A DNA stretch of 64,000 nucleotides from Microvirga terricola (GCF_011777495.1 NZ_JAATJS010000008.1:1-64000); one strand, 5' to 3'; positions 1 to 9,107 are shown, counted from the stretch's first letter. The notes: generated from the letters alone by a model not told the origin. Program-made: numbers and translations.

Positions 1-768
1 GTGCGGCCGCGCCTTGTGTACGCGCGGATCGAACGCCGCGAGTTCGCCGCGCATCGCTTCGAGCGAGAGGCACATGGCGATGTCGGCGTGTTTCAGCAGC
101 TGGCGCGCATCGTGCGTGGCGAGCGCGCCGAGCGCGAGCGATGTGGTCGAGCCGTTGATGAGGGCCGAGGCATCCTTCGCGCCGAGGTCGAAATCGGGAT
201 CGAACCCGGCCTTCGCAATGGCTTCGCGCGCGGGCAGGCGCTTGCCCTTATAGATCATCTCCGCTTCCGCAAAGCCGCAGACCGCACCGGCCATATGCGC
301 CAGCGGCGCGAGATCGCCGGACGCGCCGACCGAGCCCTTTTGCGGAATGACGGGATGCAGGCCCGCATTGAGGAAGGCGATGAGCCGCTCGACAAGTTCG
401 ACGCGCGGGCCGGAATAATTGGAGGCGAAGGCATTGGCCCGCAACAGCATCATGGCGCGCGTCACGTCCTCGGCAAACGGCTCGCCGACGCCAGTGGCGT
501 GCGCATAGACGGTTTTGCGCTGATAGGCCGCCATGTCGGCGATCAGCACGCGCTGGTCCTTGAACAGCCCGACGCCGGTGTTGAACGCATACATCAGCGG
601 CGCATCGTCATGCATCCAGGTGCGGTCGATATAGGCCCGCGTCGCCGCGATGCGCTCGCGCGCTTGCGGGTGCAGAACCGCTTTCTCGAAGCGCCCCTTG
701 CCGTTGGCGCGCGCCACGCGCACCACGTCGCGAATCTTAAGCTTAGCCCCGTCGACCTTCACCGGCAT
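1..768 (-). CDS. aromatic amino acid ammonia-lyase (HutH-like), 3' part beyond window
   Basis: The 256 visible codons are the N-terminal half of a histidine/aromatic amino acid ammonia-lyase, which removes ammonia from an amino acid with a self-made MIO cofactor. The MIO-forming Ala-Ser-Gly lies at residues 149-151 inside GASGDLAPLAH, and the conserved catalytic-loop tyrosine is Tyr60 in YAFNTGVG. The ATG at 768 follows a GGGAAAG ribosome site. It starts 15 bases after the stop of the upstream ABC ATPase gene, so it is probably the last or a late gene of the racemase-transporter operon. No hutU, hutI or hutG lies beside it here, so histidine is not assured as substrate. The C-terminal half is outside the window; family members are about 500 residues. 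Confidence 0.85.
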   Translation of the reverse strand, partial: MPVKVDGAKLKIRDVVRVARANGKGRFEKAVLHPQARERIAATRAYIDRTWMHDDAPLMYAFNTGVGLFKDQRVLIADMAAYQRKTVYAHATGVGEPFAEDVTRAMMLLRANAFASNYSGPRVELVERLIAFLNAGLHPVIPQKGSVGASGDLAPLAHMAGAVCGFAEAEMIYKGKRLPAREAIAKAGFDPDFDLGAKDASALINGSTTSLALGALATHDARQLLKHADIAMCLSLEAMRGELAAFDPRVHKARPH

Positions 769-783
769 CGATACTTTCCCAAC

Positions 784-1794
784 TCAAACTTCTTCACTGA
801 CGAGAACTGTTTCCTCGAATGGAATCCTTGTGTCGGCAACGAAGCAGGCGACGTTCTGCCCATCACTCTGTCGCATAAGCTCAGGCCGTTCCTTCCAGCA
901 GCGGTCGGTGGCGAGACCGCAGCGGGGATTGAACGCACAGCCCGGCGGCGGATTGATGGGGCTCGGCACCTCGCCGCCAAGCGGCTTGCGGTCGCGATTG
1001 GGATCTTCGAGGTTCGGGATCGTATCGATCAGAAGCTTTGTGTAGGGATGCTGCGGATTGGCGAAGATCGCATTCGCCTCTCCCTCTTCCACGATGCGGC
1101 CGAGATACATGACCGCGACGCGGTCCGACATGTGTCGGACAACCGACAGATTATGACTGATGAAGACGTAGGTGAGGCCCAGTTCCTGCTGCAGCTTGCG
1201 CATCAGATTGAGAATTTGCGCCTGAACCGATACATCCAACGCCGAGGTCGGCTCATCGCAGACGAGGAATTCCGCTTCCGTTGCGAGCGCGCGCGCGATC
1301 GAGATGCGTTGACGTTGGCCACCGGAGAATTCGTGCGGATACTTCTCCCCGTCCCGCGGCGACAGACCAACCAACACCAGAAGCTCATCGACACGATCCC
1401 GCGTTGCGTCCTCGCCGGAGCGAAGGTTCAAGGTGCGGATCGGCTCGGCGATGATGTCGCGGACACGCCAGCGCGGATTGAGGCTGGCATAGGGGTCCTG
1501 AAAGATCATCTGGACCCGAGGACGCCCACCTTCTCCCGGAAAGCGGATCTCTCCGCTGGTCGGTCGATGAAGCCCGACCAGCAGTCGTGCCATGGTTGAC
1601 TTGCCGCAGCCCGACTCGCCGACGAGGCTTACAGTCGTGCCGCGTTTCACCTCGAAACTGACTCCGTCCACAGCCCGCAGCGTGCGCCTGGGCTGACGTT
1701 CGATGAGGCGGTTCAACAGAGGCGCGGACACATCGAAAAGGCAGGTCACCTTATCCGCGACGACCATGATTTCAGCATTCTCAGGCGTCGCCAT
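784..1794 (-). CDS. peptide-type ABC transporter ATP-binding protein (OppF/DppF-like)
   Basis: This 336-residue cytoplasmic ATPase powers the peptide/nickel-type importer encoded upstream. Walker A is GESGCGKST at residues 59-67. The signature SGGQRQRISIARAL and Walker B VCDEPTSALD follow, and the C-terminal oligopeptide/dipeptide extension with the usual CAFNPRC cysteines is present. It is the second ATPase of the cassette and overlaps the end of the OppD-like gene by 14 bases. A strong GGGAGGGG ribosome site precedes the ATG at 1794. Its partner is the gene at 1781-2821. The substrate is unknown; linked amidohydrolases, racemase and ammonia-lyase suggest a cyclic amide or modified amino acid rather than an ordinary peptide. 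Confidence 0.93.
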   Translation of the reverse strand: MATPENAEIMVVADKVTCLFDVSAPLLNRLIERQPRRTLRAVDGVSFEVKRGTTVSLVGESGCGKSTMARLLVGLHRPTSGEIRFPGEGGRPRVQMIFQDPYASLNPRWRVRDIIAEPIRTLNLRSGEDATRDRVDELLVLVGLSPRDGEKYPHEFSGGQRQRISIARALATEAEFLVCDEPTSALDVSVQAQILNLMRKLQQELGLTYVFISHNLSVVRHMSDRVAVMYLGRIVEEGEANAIFANPQHPYTKLLIDTIPNLEDPNRDRKPLGGEVPSPINPPPGCAFNPRCGLATDRCWKERPELMRQSDGQNVACFVADTRIPFEETVLVSEEV

Positions 1795-2821
1795 TCACCC
1801 CTCCCTGATGAAGCCAACAGGCAGCCGACATATTTTCTCCCACAGCCGCGAGCGGAGGACGCTGCTTCGCGCATCGGGGCCCGGCAAAGGAGCATCGTGG
1901 ATGGAAGGCGCAGCCCTGTGGCATGGAATCGAGTCGCGGCATCGAACCGTCGATTTGGTTTAGGGCTTCGGCCCTGATCTTCAGGCTGGGGATCGAATTC
2001 ATCAAGCCCTGCGTGTAGGGGTGGCGCGGGCGCTGAATGACATCGAGTGCCGGCCCGATTTCAACCACGCGTCCGGCATACATGACGGCGACGCGGTCCG
2101 CGGTCTCCGCGATGACACCCATATCGTGCGTGACGAGGAGGATTGCGGTTCCGTTCTCCCGGCAGAGCTGCTTCAACAAGGCCGTGATCTGCGCCTGGAC
2201 CGATACGTCGAGCGCTGTGGTCGGCTCGTCGGCAATGATCAAGCTCGGTCCCGCTGCAAGCGCCAGAGCGATGACGACGCGCTGGCGCATGCCGCCGGAG
2301 AACTGATGTGGATAGTGGTCTATCCGCTGCTCCGCTCCGGGGATTCCGACCTGATTCAAAAGTTCTAGCGCCCGCGCCCGGGCCGCCTTCTTATCGAGAC
2401 CGAGGTGATATCGGATGGTTTCGCAAAGCTGCTTCCCGACCGTGAAAAGCGGATGAAGACTGGTGAGCGGATCCTGAAAGATTGCTCCGATCTTGCGGCC
2501 TCTGACTCGCTGGCGCTCGCGGAGGGACAATGTGTCGATCCGCTCGCTCTCCAGCCATATTTCCCCGGCCGACAAACGCCCCGGTGGCTCGAGAAGACCG
2601 ATGACCGACATGCCGGTCAAGGATTTTCCTGCGCCGGATTCACCGACCATCCCCAGGATCTCGCCCGGCGCGATGTCGAACGAGACACCCTCCGTAGCGG
2701 TCAGGAGGCCATGGCGGGTCGGAAATTCGACCCCAACATTGCGCACGCTCAGGACGGGCGTGCGGGACACAGCGGGCATCGAAGGCAAGCCTTTGTGTCC
2801 AGAGGAGGCTGTGAGCATCAT
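1781..2821 (-). CDS. peptide-type ABC transporter ATP-binding protein (OppD/DppD-like)
   Basis: First ATPase subunit of the left importer, 346 residues. Walker A is GESGAGKS near residues 60-67, the signature is SGGMRQRVVIALAL, Walker B is IIADEPTTALD, and the family tail CAFHPRC is near the end. Two consecutive ATG codons (2821 and 2818) overlap the stop of the preceding amidohydrolase gene, so translation is probably coupled. The second ATG removes only one residue. It should form a heterodimer with the OppF-like protein and dock on the two permeases encoded at 5543-7478. It is split from its partner here, whereas the right-hand cassette carries both ATPases in one polypeptide. Confidence 0.93.
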   Translation of the reverse strand: MMLTASSGHKGLPSMPAVSRTPVLSVRNVGVEFPTRHGLLTATEGVSFDIAPGEILGMVGESGAGKSLTGMSVIGLLEPPGRLSAGEIWLESERIDTLSLRERQRVRGRKIGAIFQDPLTSLHPLFTVGKQLCETIRYHLGLDKKAARARALELLNQVGIPGAEQRIDHYPHQFSGGMRQRVVIALALAAGPSLIIADEPTTALDVSVQAQITALLKQLCRENGTAILLVTHDMGVIAETADRVAVMYAGRVVEIGPALDVIQRPRHPYTQGLMNSIPSLKIRAEALNQIDGSMPRLDSMPQGCAFHPRCSFAGPRCAKQRPPLAAVGENMSAACWLHQGGVNGDA

Positions 2822-4323
2822 GCTGTAGACCTCACGCGCTGATAACTCGATGAGAAGATTTCCTCGACCGGCGGATGATTGAGCGTCCGCTCGGGATAAA
2901 GCGAAATCAACCGGTCGAACTGGGCCTTGGCCTGTGCATGGGCGGCCGCTGGATCGAACCCGGGGACCTCTCCGTCCATCATGACGAAACGACCATCGAT
3001 GACGACAGTGCTCACATCACGCCCCGATCCGCTCAGCATCAATGTCTGAATCGGATCAATCACCTGTCCGATCCGGTCATGAGAAAGATCGACAACGATA
3101 ATGTCGGCTTTCGCCCCAGGTATCAGACGTCCGAGGTCCGGACGGCGCAGGGCATCCGCTCCGCCTAGCGTTGCGGCATCGAAATAATCCTCCGAGCGGA
3201 CCGCCTCGACTGAGGCATCCATCACCCGCGCGAGCATCATACCGATCTGCATGTTATGGATCATATCGGGCGGCCAGGTATCCGTGCCCATGCCGATCCG
3301 AAGACCTTTCTTTTTATAGCGACCGAAGCTTTCGAGAGTGGAGCCGTGACGTGCGGACACGAGTGGGCAATGAACGATGGTCGCCCCCGAATCCTTGATG
3401 ATCTCAAGATCGCGCCCTGCCCGCTCGATCCGGCTTGAGCCCGAAACATAGGTTCCGTGCGGCAGCAGCACCCGTTCCGATAGAAAGCCCAGGCTTTCCA
3501 ACCACTCTGGCGGGCTCATACCGTGGGCGCTGACGACCCGGTCGTATTCGAGCTTGGATTGGCAGCAATGCAGCCGGATTGGGATGTCGAGATCCTTCGC
3601 GACCTCCGCGCTCCGGCGCAAGAGTTCCGGCGTGCAGGTCTCGATGCGGTCCGGCGCGAGCATTGCGCGCACAAGACCATCAGCGCGACCGTCAATTCTC
3701 TCCGCGAAGCGAACCGCATCCCGAAAGTTGGCGAGCCCCCTCTCCTCATCGATAAAGAAATCGATCCGCCCGTCATCGTGAACGAAGGTGTTGCCCGTGC
3801 GATAAGCAGGCCCCAGATAGACGCGCAGCCCAAAGGATTCGGCAATCTCCGCCGCGCCGTCAAACTCGTGCTCGGTCTCGCCCCATTCGCGATAGAAAAG
3901 GGACGCGATCGGCAACGCCGTCGTGATGCCGTTTCGGATCAATTGTGCGAAGGCATAGCGCTTTTGGAAGACAAGTTCCTCCGGCGTGTACATCTCGTAC
4001 GGCCCGCGATCCATATAGGTCTTGGGCCAGATCCGACCTTTGCGCCAGGAAGGCTGATTGTCGAACGCGAGGATGGTGGTGTCGAGATCCGAGAGCGCAT
4101 CGAGGTCGATGAAGCCCGGGCTGATGATGGCGTCACCATAAGAAATGCGGTGAGCGACCTCTCCCGGATATCTATGGCCGACGAACAGAATGCGATCCCG
4201 GTCGAAGACGACTTCCCCGTCCTCGAAGATGCGGTGACGCCCATCCAGATGCCCGATCACCCAGCGGCTCGACATCAGCACTGGCCCGTCGAAGCGACCC
4301 TTGGCCATAAGCTCTTTCGTCAT
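2818..4323 (-). CDS. amidohydrolase-superfamily protein lacking the first HxH metal motif
   Basis: A 501-residue protein with the overall layout of the TrzA/AtzB/guanine-deaminase branch of the amidohydrolases. There is an N-terminal beta domain, a PGFID segment after strand 1, a barrel, and a C-terminal GKKAD-like segment (PGAKADIIVVDL). Where the family carries HxH after PGFI, this protein reads DLDALSDLD (residues 69-81), so two metal ligands are missing. The later positions remain: His252 (LHCCQS), His289 (LPHGTY) and Asp348 (GMGTDTWP). It may use another metal arrangement or be non-hydrolytic. The ATG at 4323 has a GGAG site; a GTG two codons upstream is possible. It overlaps OppD and nearly abuts the CodA-like gene in the same operon. 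Confidence 0.85.
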   Translation of the reverse strand: MTKELMAKGRFDGPVLMSSRWVIGHLDGRHRIFEDGEVVFDRDRILFVGHRYPGEVAHRISYGDAIISPGFIDLDALSDLDTTILAFDNQPSWRKGRIWPKTYMDRGPYEMYTPEELVFQKRYAFAQLIRNGITTALPIASLFYREWGETEHEFDGAAEIAESFGLRVYLGPAYRTGNTFVHDDGRIDFFIDEERGLANFRDAVRFAERIDGRADGLVRAMLAPDRIETCTPELLRRSAEVAKDLDIPIRLHCCQSKLEYDRVVSAHGMSPPEWLESLGFLSERVLLPHGTYVSGSSRIERAGRDLEIIKDSGATIVHCPLVSARHGSTLESFGRYKKKGLRIGMGTDTWPPDMIHNMQIGMMLARVMDASVEAVRSEDYFDAATLGGADALRRPDLGRLIPGAKADIIVVDLSHDRIGQVIDPIQTLMLSGSGRDVSTVVIDGRFVMMDGEVPGFDPAAAHAQAKAQFDRLISLYPERTLNHPPVEEIFSSSYQRVRSTA

Positions 4324-4325
4324 GG

Positions 4326-5546
4326 TCACTCCGCCTCGATCAGGGCTTTTCCGTCGCGAGCGACGACGCGCCCGTTCTTGACAACAAGCTGGCGAGGAGC
4401 CCTTGTCACGATGGCCTCCGCAAGGATTTCCCCAGAGACGAGGACGAAATCGGCCTTGCAGCCGACATCAAGGCCATACCCCTGCAGATCCATGACCCGC
4501 GCGCCACCGAAGGTACAGGTGTCGAGAGCGCGCTCCACCTCGTCATCACGCCGGAAATTGTTCCGGAGACCGACGAGCATGGCGCGTTCGAGCATGTCGG
4601 CGTTGCCATAGGGCCCCCAGGTGTCACGCATGCCGTCGGTTCCCGCGCAAACCACGATGCCCGCCTCCTGCAATCGCTTCACCGGCGGCACGGGCCGGGA
4701 GGCCGGCCCCGACGTCATGATGTGAACCTGCGCGGCGGCGAGATCGTCGATCAATCTTGCCACGTAGTCCTGATCCGGCATGCCAAGGCAGAAGGCGTGA
4801 CTGATCGTGACCTTGCCCTGCATCGACAAGCTTTTCGTTCGCTCGATGATCAGCTCAACCGAAAAGGCGCCGAGTTCGCCGGGCTCATGCAGATGAATGT
4901 CAACCGGACGCCCGAAGCGCTCGGCCAAGCCGAACACTACGTCGAGATGTCCCTTCGGGTCGCGGTCCATGGAGGAAGGATCGAGCCCGCCAACCACTTC
5001 CGCACCCATTTCCAGTGCAGCTTTCATCAGCTCGACAGTGCCTGGCCGCACGAGCATGCCGCTCTGCGGAAAGGCGACGATCTCGACATCAATGGCACCC
5101 TTGTAGCGCTCGCGGGTCGCCATGACGCCTTCGATACCGGCAAGACCGCATTCGGTATCAACGTCGACATGGGATCGGATGTGCGTCGTCCCCTTTGAGA
5201 TGGAGAGCACAACCTGCCGAGCGGACTGCCGTACCGGATCGATGCCGAGAGCGCGTTTTTGGACGCGTTCGTTCTCGATCTTGTCGATCAGGCGCGGCCC
5301 CACGTCGTTGCGATACCAGGGCATCCCCAGGAGTGTCTTGTCGAGGTGAGTATGAGCCTCGACGAGGCCCGCAATCATGATGGCACCGCCGCCATCGATC
5401 ATTTCGCGCGCGTTGGCGACATGATCTCCGACACTGGCAATCTTGCCATCGACAATTGCGACATTGACCGATGCTCCGGCATTTTGCCGAACATTCTTAA
5501 TGACGAGGTCGGCCACGACCGGAGAGACTTCTTGAGCTTTATTCAT
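4326..5546 (-). CDS. CodA-like amidohydrolase/deaminase
   Basis: A 406-residue metal-dependent hydrolase resembling bacterial cytosine deaminase and relatives acting on cyclic amidines or imides. It shows the HxH pair at His65/His67 (AHTHLDKTL), His218/His220-Glu221 in DIHLHEPGE, His250 (ISHAF) and Asp304 in AGTDGMRDTWGP. The family landmarks HVDVD and IVAFPQSG are also kept. CodA itself has a DE pair where this protein has HEPGE, so cytosine is not assured. It overlaps the stop of the upstream permease gene (ATGA type) and is followed at once by the atypical amidohydrolase. Position inside the import operon suggests it opens or deaminates the imported compound in the cytoplasm. Confidence 0.88.
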   Translation of the reverse strand: MNKAQEVSPVVADLVIKNVRQNAGASVNVAIVDGKIASVGDHVANAREMIDGGGAIMIAGLVEAHTHLDKTLLGMPWYRNDVGPRLIDKIENERVQKRALGIDPVRQSARQVVLSISKGTTHIRSHVDVDTECGLAGIEGVMATRERYKGAIDVEIVAFPQSGMLVRPGTVELMKAALEMGAEVVGGLDPSSMDRDPKGHLDVVFGLAERFGRPVDIHLHEPGELGAFSVELIIERTKSLSMQGKVTISHAFCLGMPDQDYVARLIDDLAAAQVHIMTSGPASRPVPPVKRLQEAGIVVCAGTDGMRDTWGPYGNADMLERAMLVGLRNNFRRDDEVERALDTCTFGGARVMDLQGYGLDVGCKADFVLVSGEILAEAIVTRAPRQLVVKNGRVVARDGKALIEAE

Positions 5547-6496
5547 TTGAGCCTCGGATTGAGTGCGTCACGGAGCCAATCGCCGAGGAGGTTCACGGCG
5601 AGAACGAGAATGCAGAGGTAGACGGAGGGGAACAGAATGACCCACCACTGACCGCTGAAGAGATATTGGTTGCCGATACGGATCAGGGTTCCAAGCGACG
5701 GCTGCGTCGCAGGCATTCCGAGACCCAGGAAGCTCAACGTCGCCTCGACCAGAATGGCAAGCCCGAGGTTGAGTGTCGCGGTGACCATCACCGGCGTAAG
5801 AGTGTTGGGCAGAATGTGAGACAGCATGATCTTGAGCGGCCGCACCCCGATCAGGGTCGCGGCCTGGACATATTCCTTCCGCCTTTCGACAAGTGTGGCG
5901 GCCCGGACAGTTCGGGCGTACTGCACCCAGCTCGTCATAGAGATCGCAAGCACGAGGATGAGAGCGGCCATCGCTTCGCGCAAGTTCGCTGGCAGGATCT
6001 GCCGGAACATGGAGGTTACCAGGATCGCCACCAGAATCGTCGGGATCGACAGGATCGTATCGCCGATACGCATGAGGAAGTTATCGATCCTGCCGCCAAA
6101 ATAGCCTGCCGCCAGCCCGACCGTGATGCCGATCGCAAACGATAATGCCACTGTCGCCGCGCCGATCAGAAGCGATATGCGCGATCCGTAGAGGATCGCC
6201 GCAAGGACATCGCGTCCCTGGTTGTCGGTTCCGAGCAGGAACTCTTTCTGACCTTCGACTTCCCAGGCCGGTGGCAGCTCCGCATTGAGGAGATCGAGCT
6301 GAGCCATGTCGAAAGGATTCTGGGAGACGAGCAACGGCGCGAAAGCTGCACCGAGCACGATCAGGAGAAGGACAATAGCGGCGCCCAGGGCCAAGGGGCT
6401 GTGTTTCAGACTCCACCAAAGATCACTCTCCCGCCAGCGCGTGAGAAATGATCTTTGCGGATACGGTACGGCTGCGATCTGATTATGCTGCTGCAT
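5543..6496 (-). CDS. peptide-type ABC transporter permease (DppC/OppC-like)
   Basis: Second inner-membrane permease of the left importer, about 317 residues. It has an N-terminal membrane segment, the periplasmic LLGTDNQGRDVLAAILYGSR motif region typical of DppC, and the EAA-loop region that contacts the ATPases (EYVQAATLIGVRPLKIMLSHILPN). The ATG at 6496 follows GGGAGC and overlaps the DppB-like gene by 14 bases; an upstream GTG at 6523 is less likely. It is closely similar to the permease at 13812-14723, including the unusual PPAWEVEG/PPAFIADG stretch before the GTDNQGRD motif. That supports a duplication of the whole transporter. Confidence 0.93.
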   Translation of the reverse strand: MQQHNQIAAVPYPQRSFLTRWRESDLWWSLKHSPLALGAAIVLLLIVLGAAFAPLLVSQNPFDMAQLDLLNAELPPAWEVEGQKEFLLGTDNQGRDVLAAILYGSRISLLIGAATVALSFAIGITVGLAAGYFGGRIDNFLMRIGDTILSIPTILVAILVTSMFRQILPANLREAMAALILVLAISMTSWVQYARTVRAATLVERRKEYVQAATLIGVRPLKIMLSHILPNTLTPVMVTATLNLGLAILVEATLSFLGLGMPATQPSLGTLIRIGNQYLFSGQWWVILFPSVYLCILVLAVNLLGDWLRDALNPRLK

Positions 6497-7478
6497 GGCT
6501 TGCTCCCATGGCGCCCTTGGCACGCAACCGCGGGTCGACGAACCCGTAAAGCAGGTCGACGACGGTGTTCAAAGCAACGAAGATGAAGGACACGATCACG
6601 AGATAGGCTGCCATCACCGGAATATCGACGAAGGTGACGGCCTGGATGAAGAGCATTCCCATCCCGGGCCACTGGAACACCGTCTCGGTGATGAGCGCGA
6701 AGGCGATCAGATTGCCGATCTGCATACCGGTAATGGTGATCACAGGCATGAGGCAGTTTCTGAGGCCATGCCGGAAGTAGATGATCCAGTTCGGCAGGCC
6801 GCGTGCCCTCGCAAACTTAATGAAATCCGTTCTCAACGTTTCCAGCATCTCCGCCCGAACGAGCCGGAGGACGAGCGTGATTTGAAAGAGAGCGAGCGTG
6901 ATGGAGGGAAGAATGAGCGCCCGGCGCCCGCTCGACGTCAGAAGGCCAGTCGACCAGAAGCCGATATCAACTGTTTCTCCCCGCCCGAAGGCTGGAAGCC
7001 AACCGAGCTTGACCGAAAATAGGAGGATCAGAAAGATCCCTAAGGCAAAACTCGGTAGCGAAACCCCGACGATAGACGCGAATTGAACCGTCTCGGCCAG
7101 AACGCTTCGTCGATAGATCGCCGTTATGACGCCGAGCGGAATACCGATAATGAGCGACAGGGCGGTTGCGACGAGAACGAGCTCTAACGTGGCGGGGAAG
7201 CGCTCGCCAATCAGGGTCGAGACATCCTGCTGATTGCGAAATGAGATTCCAAAGTCGCCGTGCGCGGCGCGCGCGACGAACTTTCCGTACTGGATCAGGA
7301 ATGAATCATTCAAGCCGAGGCGCTCGCGCAAGGCGTCGCGCTGTTCTTGGGTGGCTTGCTCGTTCAGCATCATATCGACGGGATCGCCGACAAAGCGGAA
7401 GATCAGAAAGGCGAGGAAAGCCACGGTGAGCATGACGCCGGCCGCACTGGCGATCCGGCGGAGAATGAAGGCGAGCAT
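6483..7478 (-). CDS. peptide-type ABC transporter permease (DppB/OppB-like)
   Basis: First permease of the left importer, 331 residues. It starts MLAFILRRI with an immediate membrane helix, followed by FRFVGDPVD and GLNDSFLIQYGKF, typical DppB landmarks. About six membrane segments follow, and the EAA loop reads DFIKFARARGLPNWIIYFRHGLRN. It is the paralogue of the permease at 12844-13815. A strong hairpin at 7497-7523 separates it from the binding-protein gene. Together with the DppC-like subunit it should form the membrane channel. Confidence 0.94.
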   Translation of the reverse strand: MLAFILRRIASAAGVMLTVAFLAFLIFRFVGDPVDMMLNEQATQEQRDALRERLGLNDSFLIQYGKFVARAAHGDFGISFRNQQDVSTLIGERFPATLELVLVATALSLIIGIPLGVITAIYRRSVLAETVQFASIVGVSLPSFALGIFLILLFSVKLGWLPAFGRGETVDIGFWSTGLLTSSGRRALILPSITLALFQITLVLRLVRAEMLETLRTDFIKFARARGLPNWIIYFRHGLRNCLMPVITITGMQIGNLIAFALITETVFQWPGMGMLFIQAVTFVDIPVMAAYLVIVSFIFVALNTVVDLLYGFVDPRLRAKGAMGASHAAA

Positions 7479-7496
7479 CGAAAACTCCCTGAGGGG

Positions 7497-7523
7497 GGCG
7501 TCCCGCGGCCATCGCGGGACGCC
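7497..7523 (-). terminator. intra-operon hairpin between binding protein and permease genes
   Basis: A perfect 11-bp stem, GGCGTCCCGCG paired with CGCGGGACGCC around a 5-base loop, sits in the 54-base gap between the binding-protein stop and the permease start. No T-run follows. In ABC operons such hairpins commonly stabilise or attenuate the message so that the binding protein is made in excess; that role is inferred here. Confidence 0.6.
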
Positions 7524-7532
7524 GAGGGATCG

Positions 7533-9107
7533 TCACTTCATGGTGGTGAGCCAGTGCCGGGCCTTGTTATCCGACAGTTGGACGATGTTCGTCACGTCGG
7601 TCCTGGCCGCCCACGCCATTGGCTGCTGATGCAGGGGGATGAACATCACGTCATCGCGCGCGATTTTGAGCGCTTGGTTCATCATGGCGATGCGTTTGGC
7701 TTGATCGAGTTCGCTCGCAGACTTGTCGGTGAGGTCGTCAATCGTCGCATTGCCCCATCCGCCCCAATTGAAGACGCCTGCCGTTCCGGTCTTGGAATGC
7801 AGAACCTGAACGAGAAGGCTGTAGGCATCGATCATCGGCTCATTTGCCCAGCCAAGCGTCGTAACGTCGAAGTCGCCCCTGACGCGCTTGGGATTTTGAA
7901 TCGTCCGCGGACCGGAACTGAGCTGCGGCTTGAGACCTGCGCGAGACCACATGGACACGGCCGCCTGGCACAGCTCTTCCTCGTTGGTGTATGAATCCGT
8001 GGAGCAGACGAAGGAGAACTCGAACCCGTTCGGGTAGCCCGCGTCGGCGAGAAGCTTCTTGGCCTTATCCGCGTCGAAGGCCAAACGCGGTTCCATGTCG
8101 GCGGAATAGCCGGGAATGGCGGGGGCGACGATCGCCCCGGTATTGCGCGACAGACCACGCATGGCACGTTTCTGCATCTGGTCGATATTGATGGCGTAAT
8201 AGAGCGCCTCGCGGACCCGCTTGTCCTTGAACGGATTGCGGTCCTTGATATCCGACTCGAAGAGCTTGTCGCGCATGTTCAACGCGAAGAAGACTGTTCT
8301 GAGTTCGGTGGTCTGGAGAACCTTGACACCCTCGGCCTGTTCGAGTCGCGCAAGATCCTGAAGCGGAGCGACGTTCGTGAAATTGATCTCGCCAGAGAGA
8401 AGCGCCGCGACACGGGTGGGCGCAGAAGCGATCGGGATCAATTCGATCCGGTCGATATTGTGCTTCTTCTTATCCCACCAGTTCTTGTTCTCGACGAACA
8501 CGGTCTTGGCGTCGGGGCGCCGCGATTCCACTTTGAACGGACCAGTGCCATTCGCGTTGTGCGTCGGATAGCCCTCAACACCCTTGGCGGAATCGGTCGG
8601 GAGTTCCGCATTGTTTGTGACCAACCAATCCTTGTCGAAGATGAAGATGTTGGTCAGATCGTTGAGAAGCAGCGGATACGGGGCATTCAGTACGATATCC
8701 ACCGTGTAGTCATCGACTTTCCGCGAATCTTTGTAGGCCGGGAGATTGCCTTTGAGGGGCGATGTGTCGTGACTAACGCGCTTCAGCGATGCAATGACGT
8801 CGTCTGAGGTGAAATCGGCGCCGTTGTGGAACTTGACGCCTTTGCGGAGATGAAAGCGCCAAACAGTCGGCTCCACGATCTCCCAGCGTTCCGCTAGGGC
8901 CGGCTCGATCTTGAGATTGGCGTCGTAGCGAACAAGGCCTTCATAGACGTGATTGAGAACGGATAGGGTAAAGGTTTCGCCGAAGGAGTAAGGGTCAAGC
9001 GACGCGATGTCGCGCGGTGCACCCCATTTCAACGTGGCCGCTGACGCCGGTGCCGCGAGCAGCAGCGCGGCTGCTGCGGCAAAGAGCGTTGATTTCAATG
9101 GTCGCAT
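7533..9107 (-). CDS. peptide-type ABC transporter substrate-binding protein (SBP family 5)
   Basis: A 524-residue periplasmic binding protein. Residues 1-23 form a Sec signal peptide (basic start, Ala/Leu core, ASAA cleavage region). The mature part has the family-5 marks ASLDPYSFGETFTLSVLNHVYEGLV, WRFHLRKGVKFHNGADFTSDDV and GTGPFKVE. A GGGAGGAAGACC site precedes the ATG at 9107. It lies 48 bases downstream of the racemase gene and feeds the permeases and ATPases downstream. It is clearly paralogous to the protein at 11218-12789. The ligand cannot be deduced from sequence. Confidence 0.94.
   Translation of the reverse strand: MRPLKSTLFAAAAALLLAAPASAATLKWGAPRDIASLDPYSFGETFTLSVLNHVYEGLVRYDANLKIEPALAERWEIVEPTVWRFHLRKGVKFHNGADFTSDDVIASLKRVSHDTSPLKGNLPAYKDSRKVDDYTVDIVLNAPYPLLLNDLTNIFIFDKDWLVTNNAELPTDSAKGVEGYPTHNANGTGPFKVESRRPDAKTVFVENKNWWDKKKHNIDRIELIPIASAPTRVAALLSGEINFTNVAPLQDLARLEQAEGVKVLQTTELRTVFFALNMRDKLFESDIKDRNPFKDKRVREALYYAINIDQMQKRAMRGLSRNTGAIVAPAIPGYSADMEPRLAFDADKAKKLLADAGYPNGFEFSFVCSTDSYTNEEELCQAAVSMWSRAGLKPQLSSGPRTIQNPKRVRGDFDVTTLGWANEPMIDAYSLLVQVLHSKTGTAGVFNWGGWGNATIDDLTDKSASELDQAKRIAMMNQALKIARDDVMFIPLHQQPMAWAARTDVTNIVQLSDNKARHWLTTMK

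Noticed and set aside
1-1599. Long plus-strand open frame of 532 codons at the window start
   Set aside because: It lies opposite the ammonia-lyase and OppF genes, crosses both, and has no recognisable motif; the minus-strand products are clear family members.
3523-4611. Plus-strand open frame of 362 codons
   Set aside because: Antisense to two amidohydrolase genes with conserved motifs; low-complexity Arg-rich translation.
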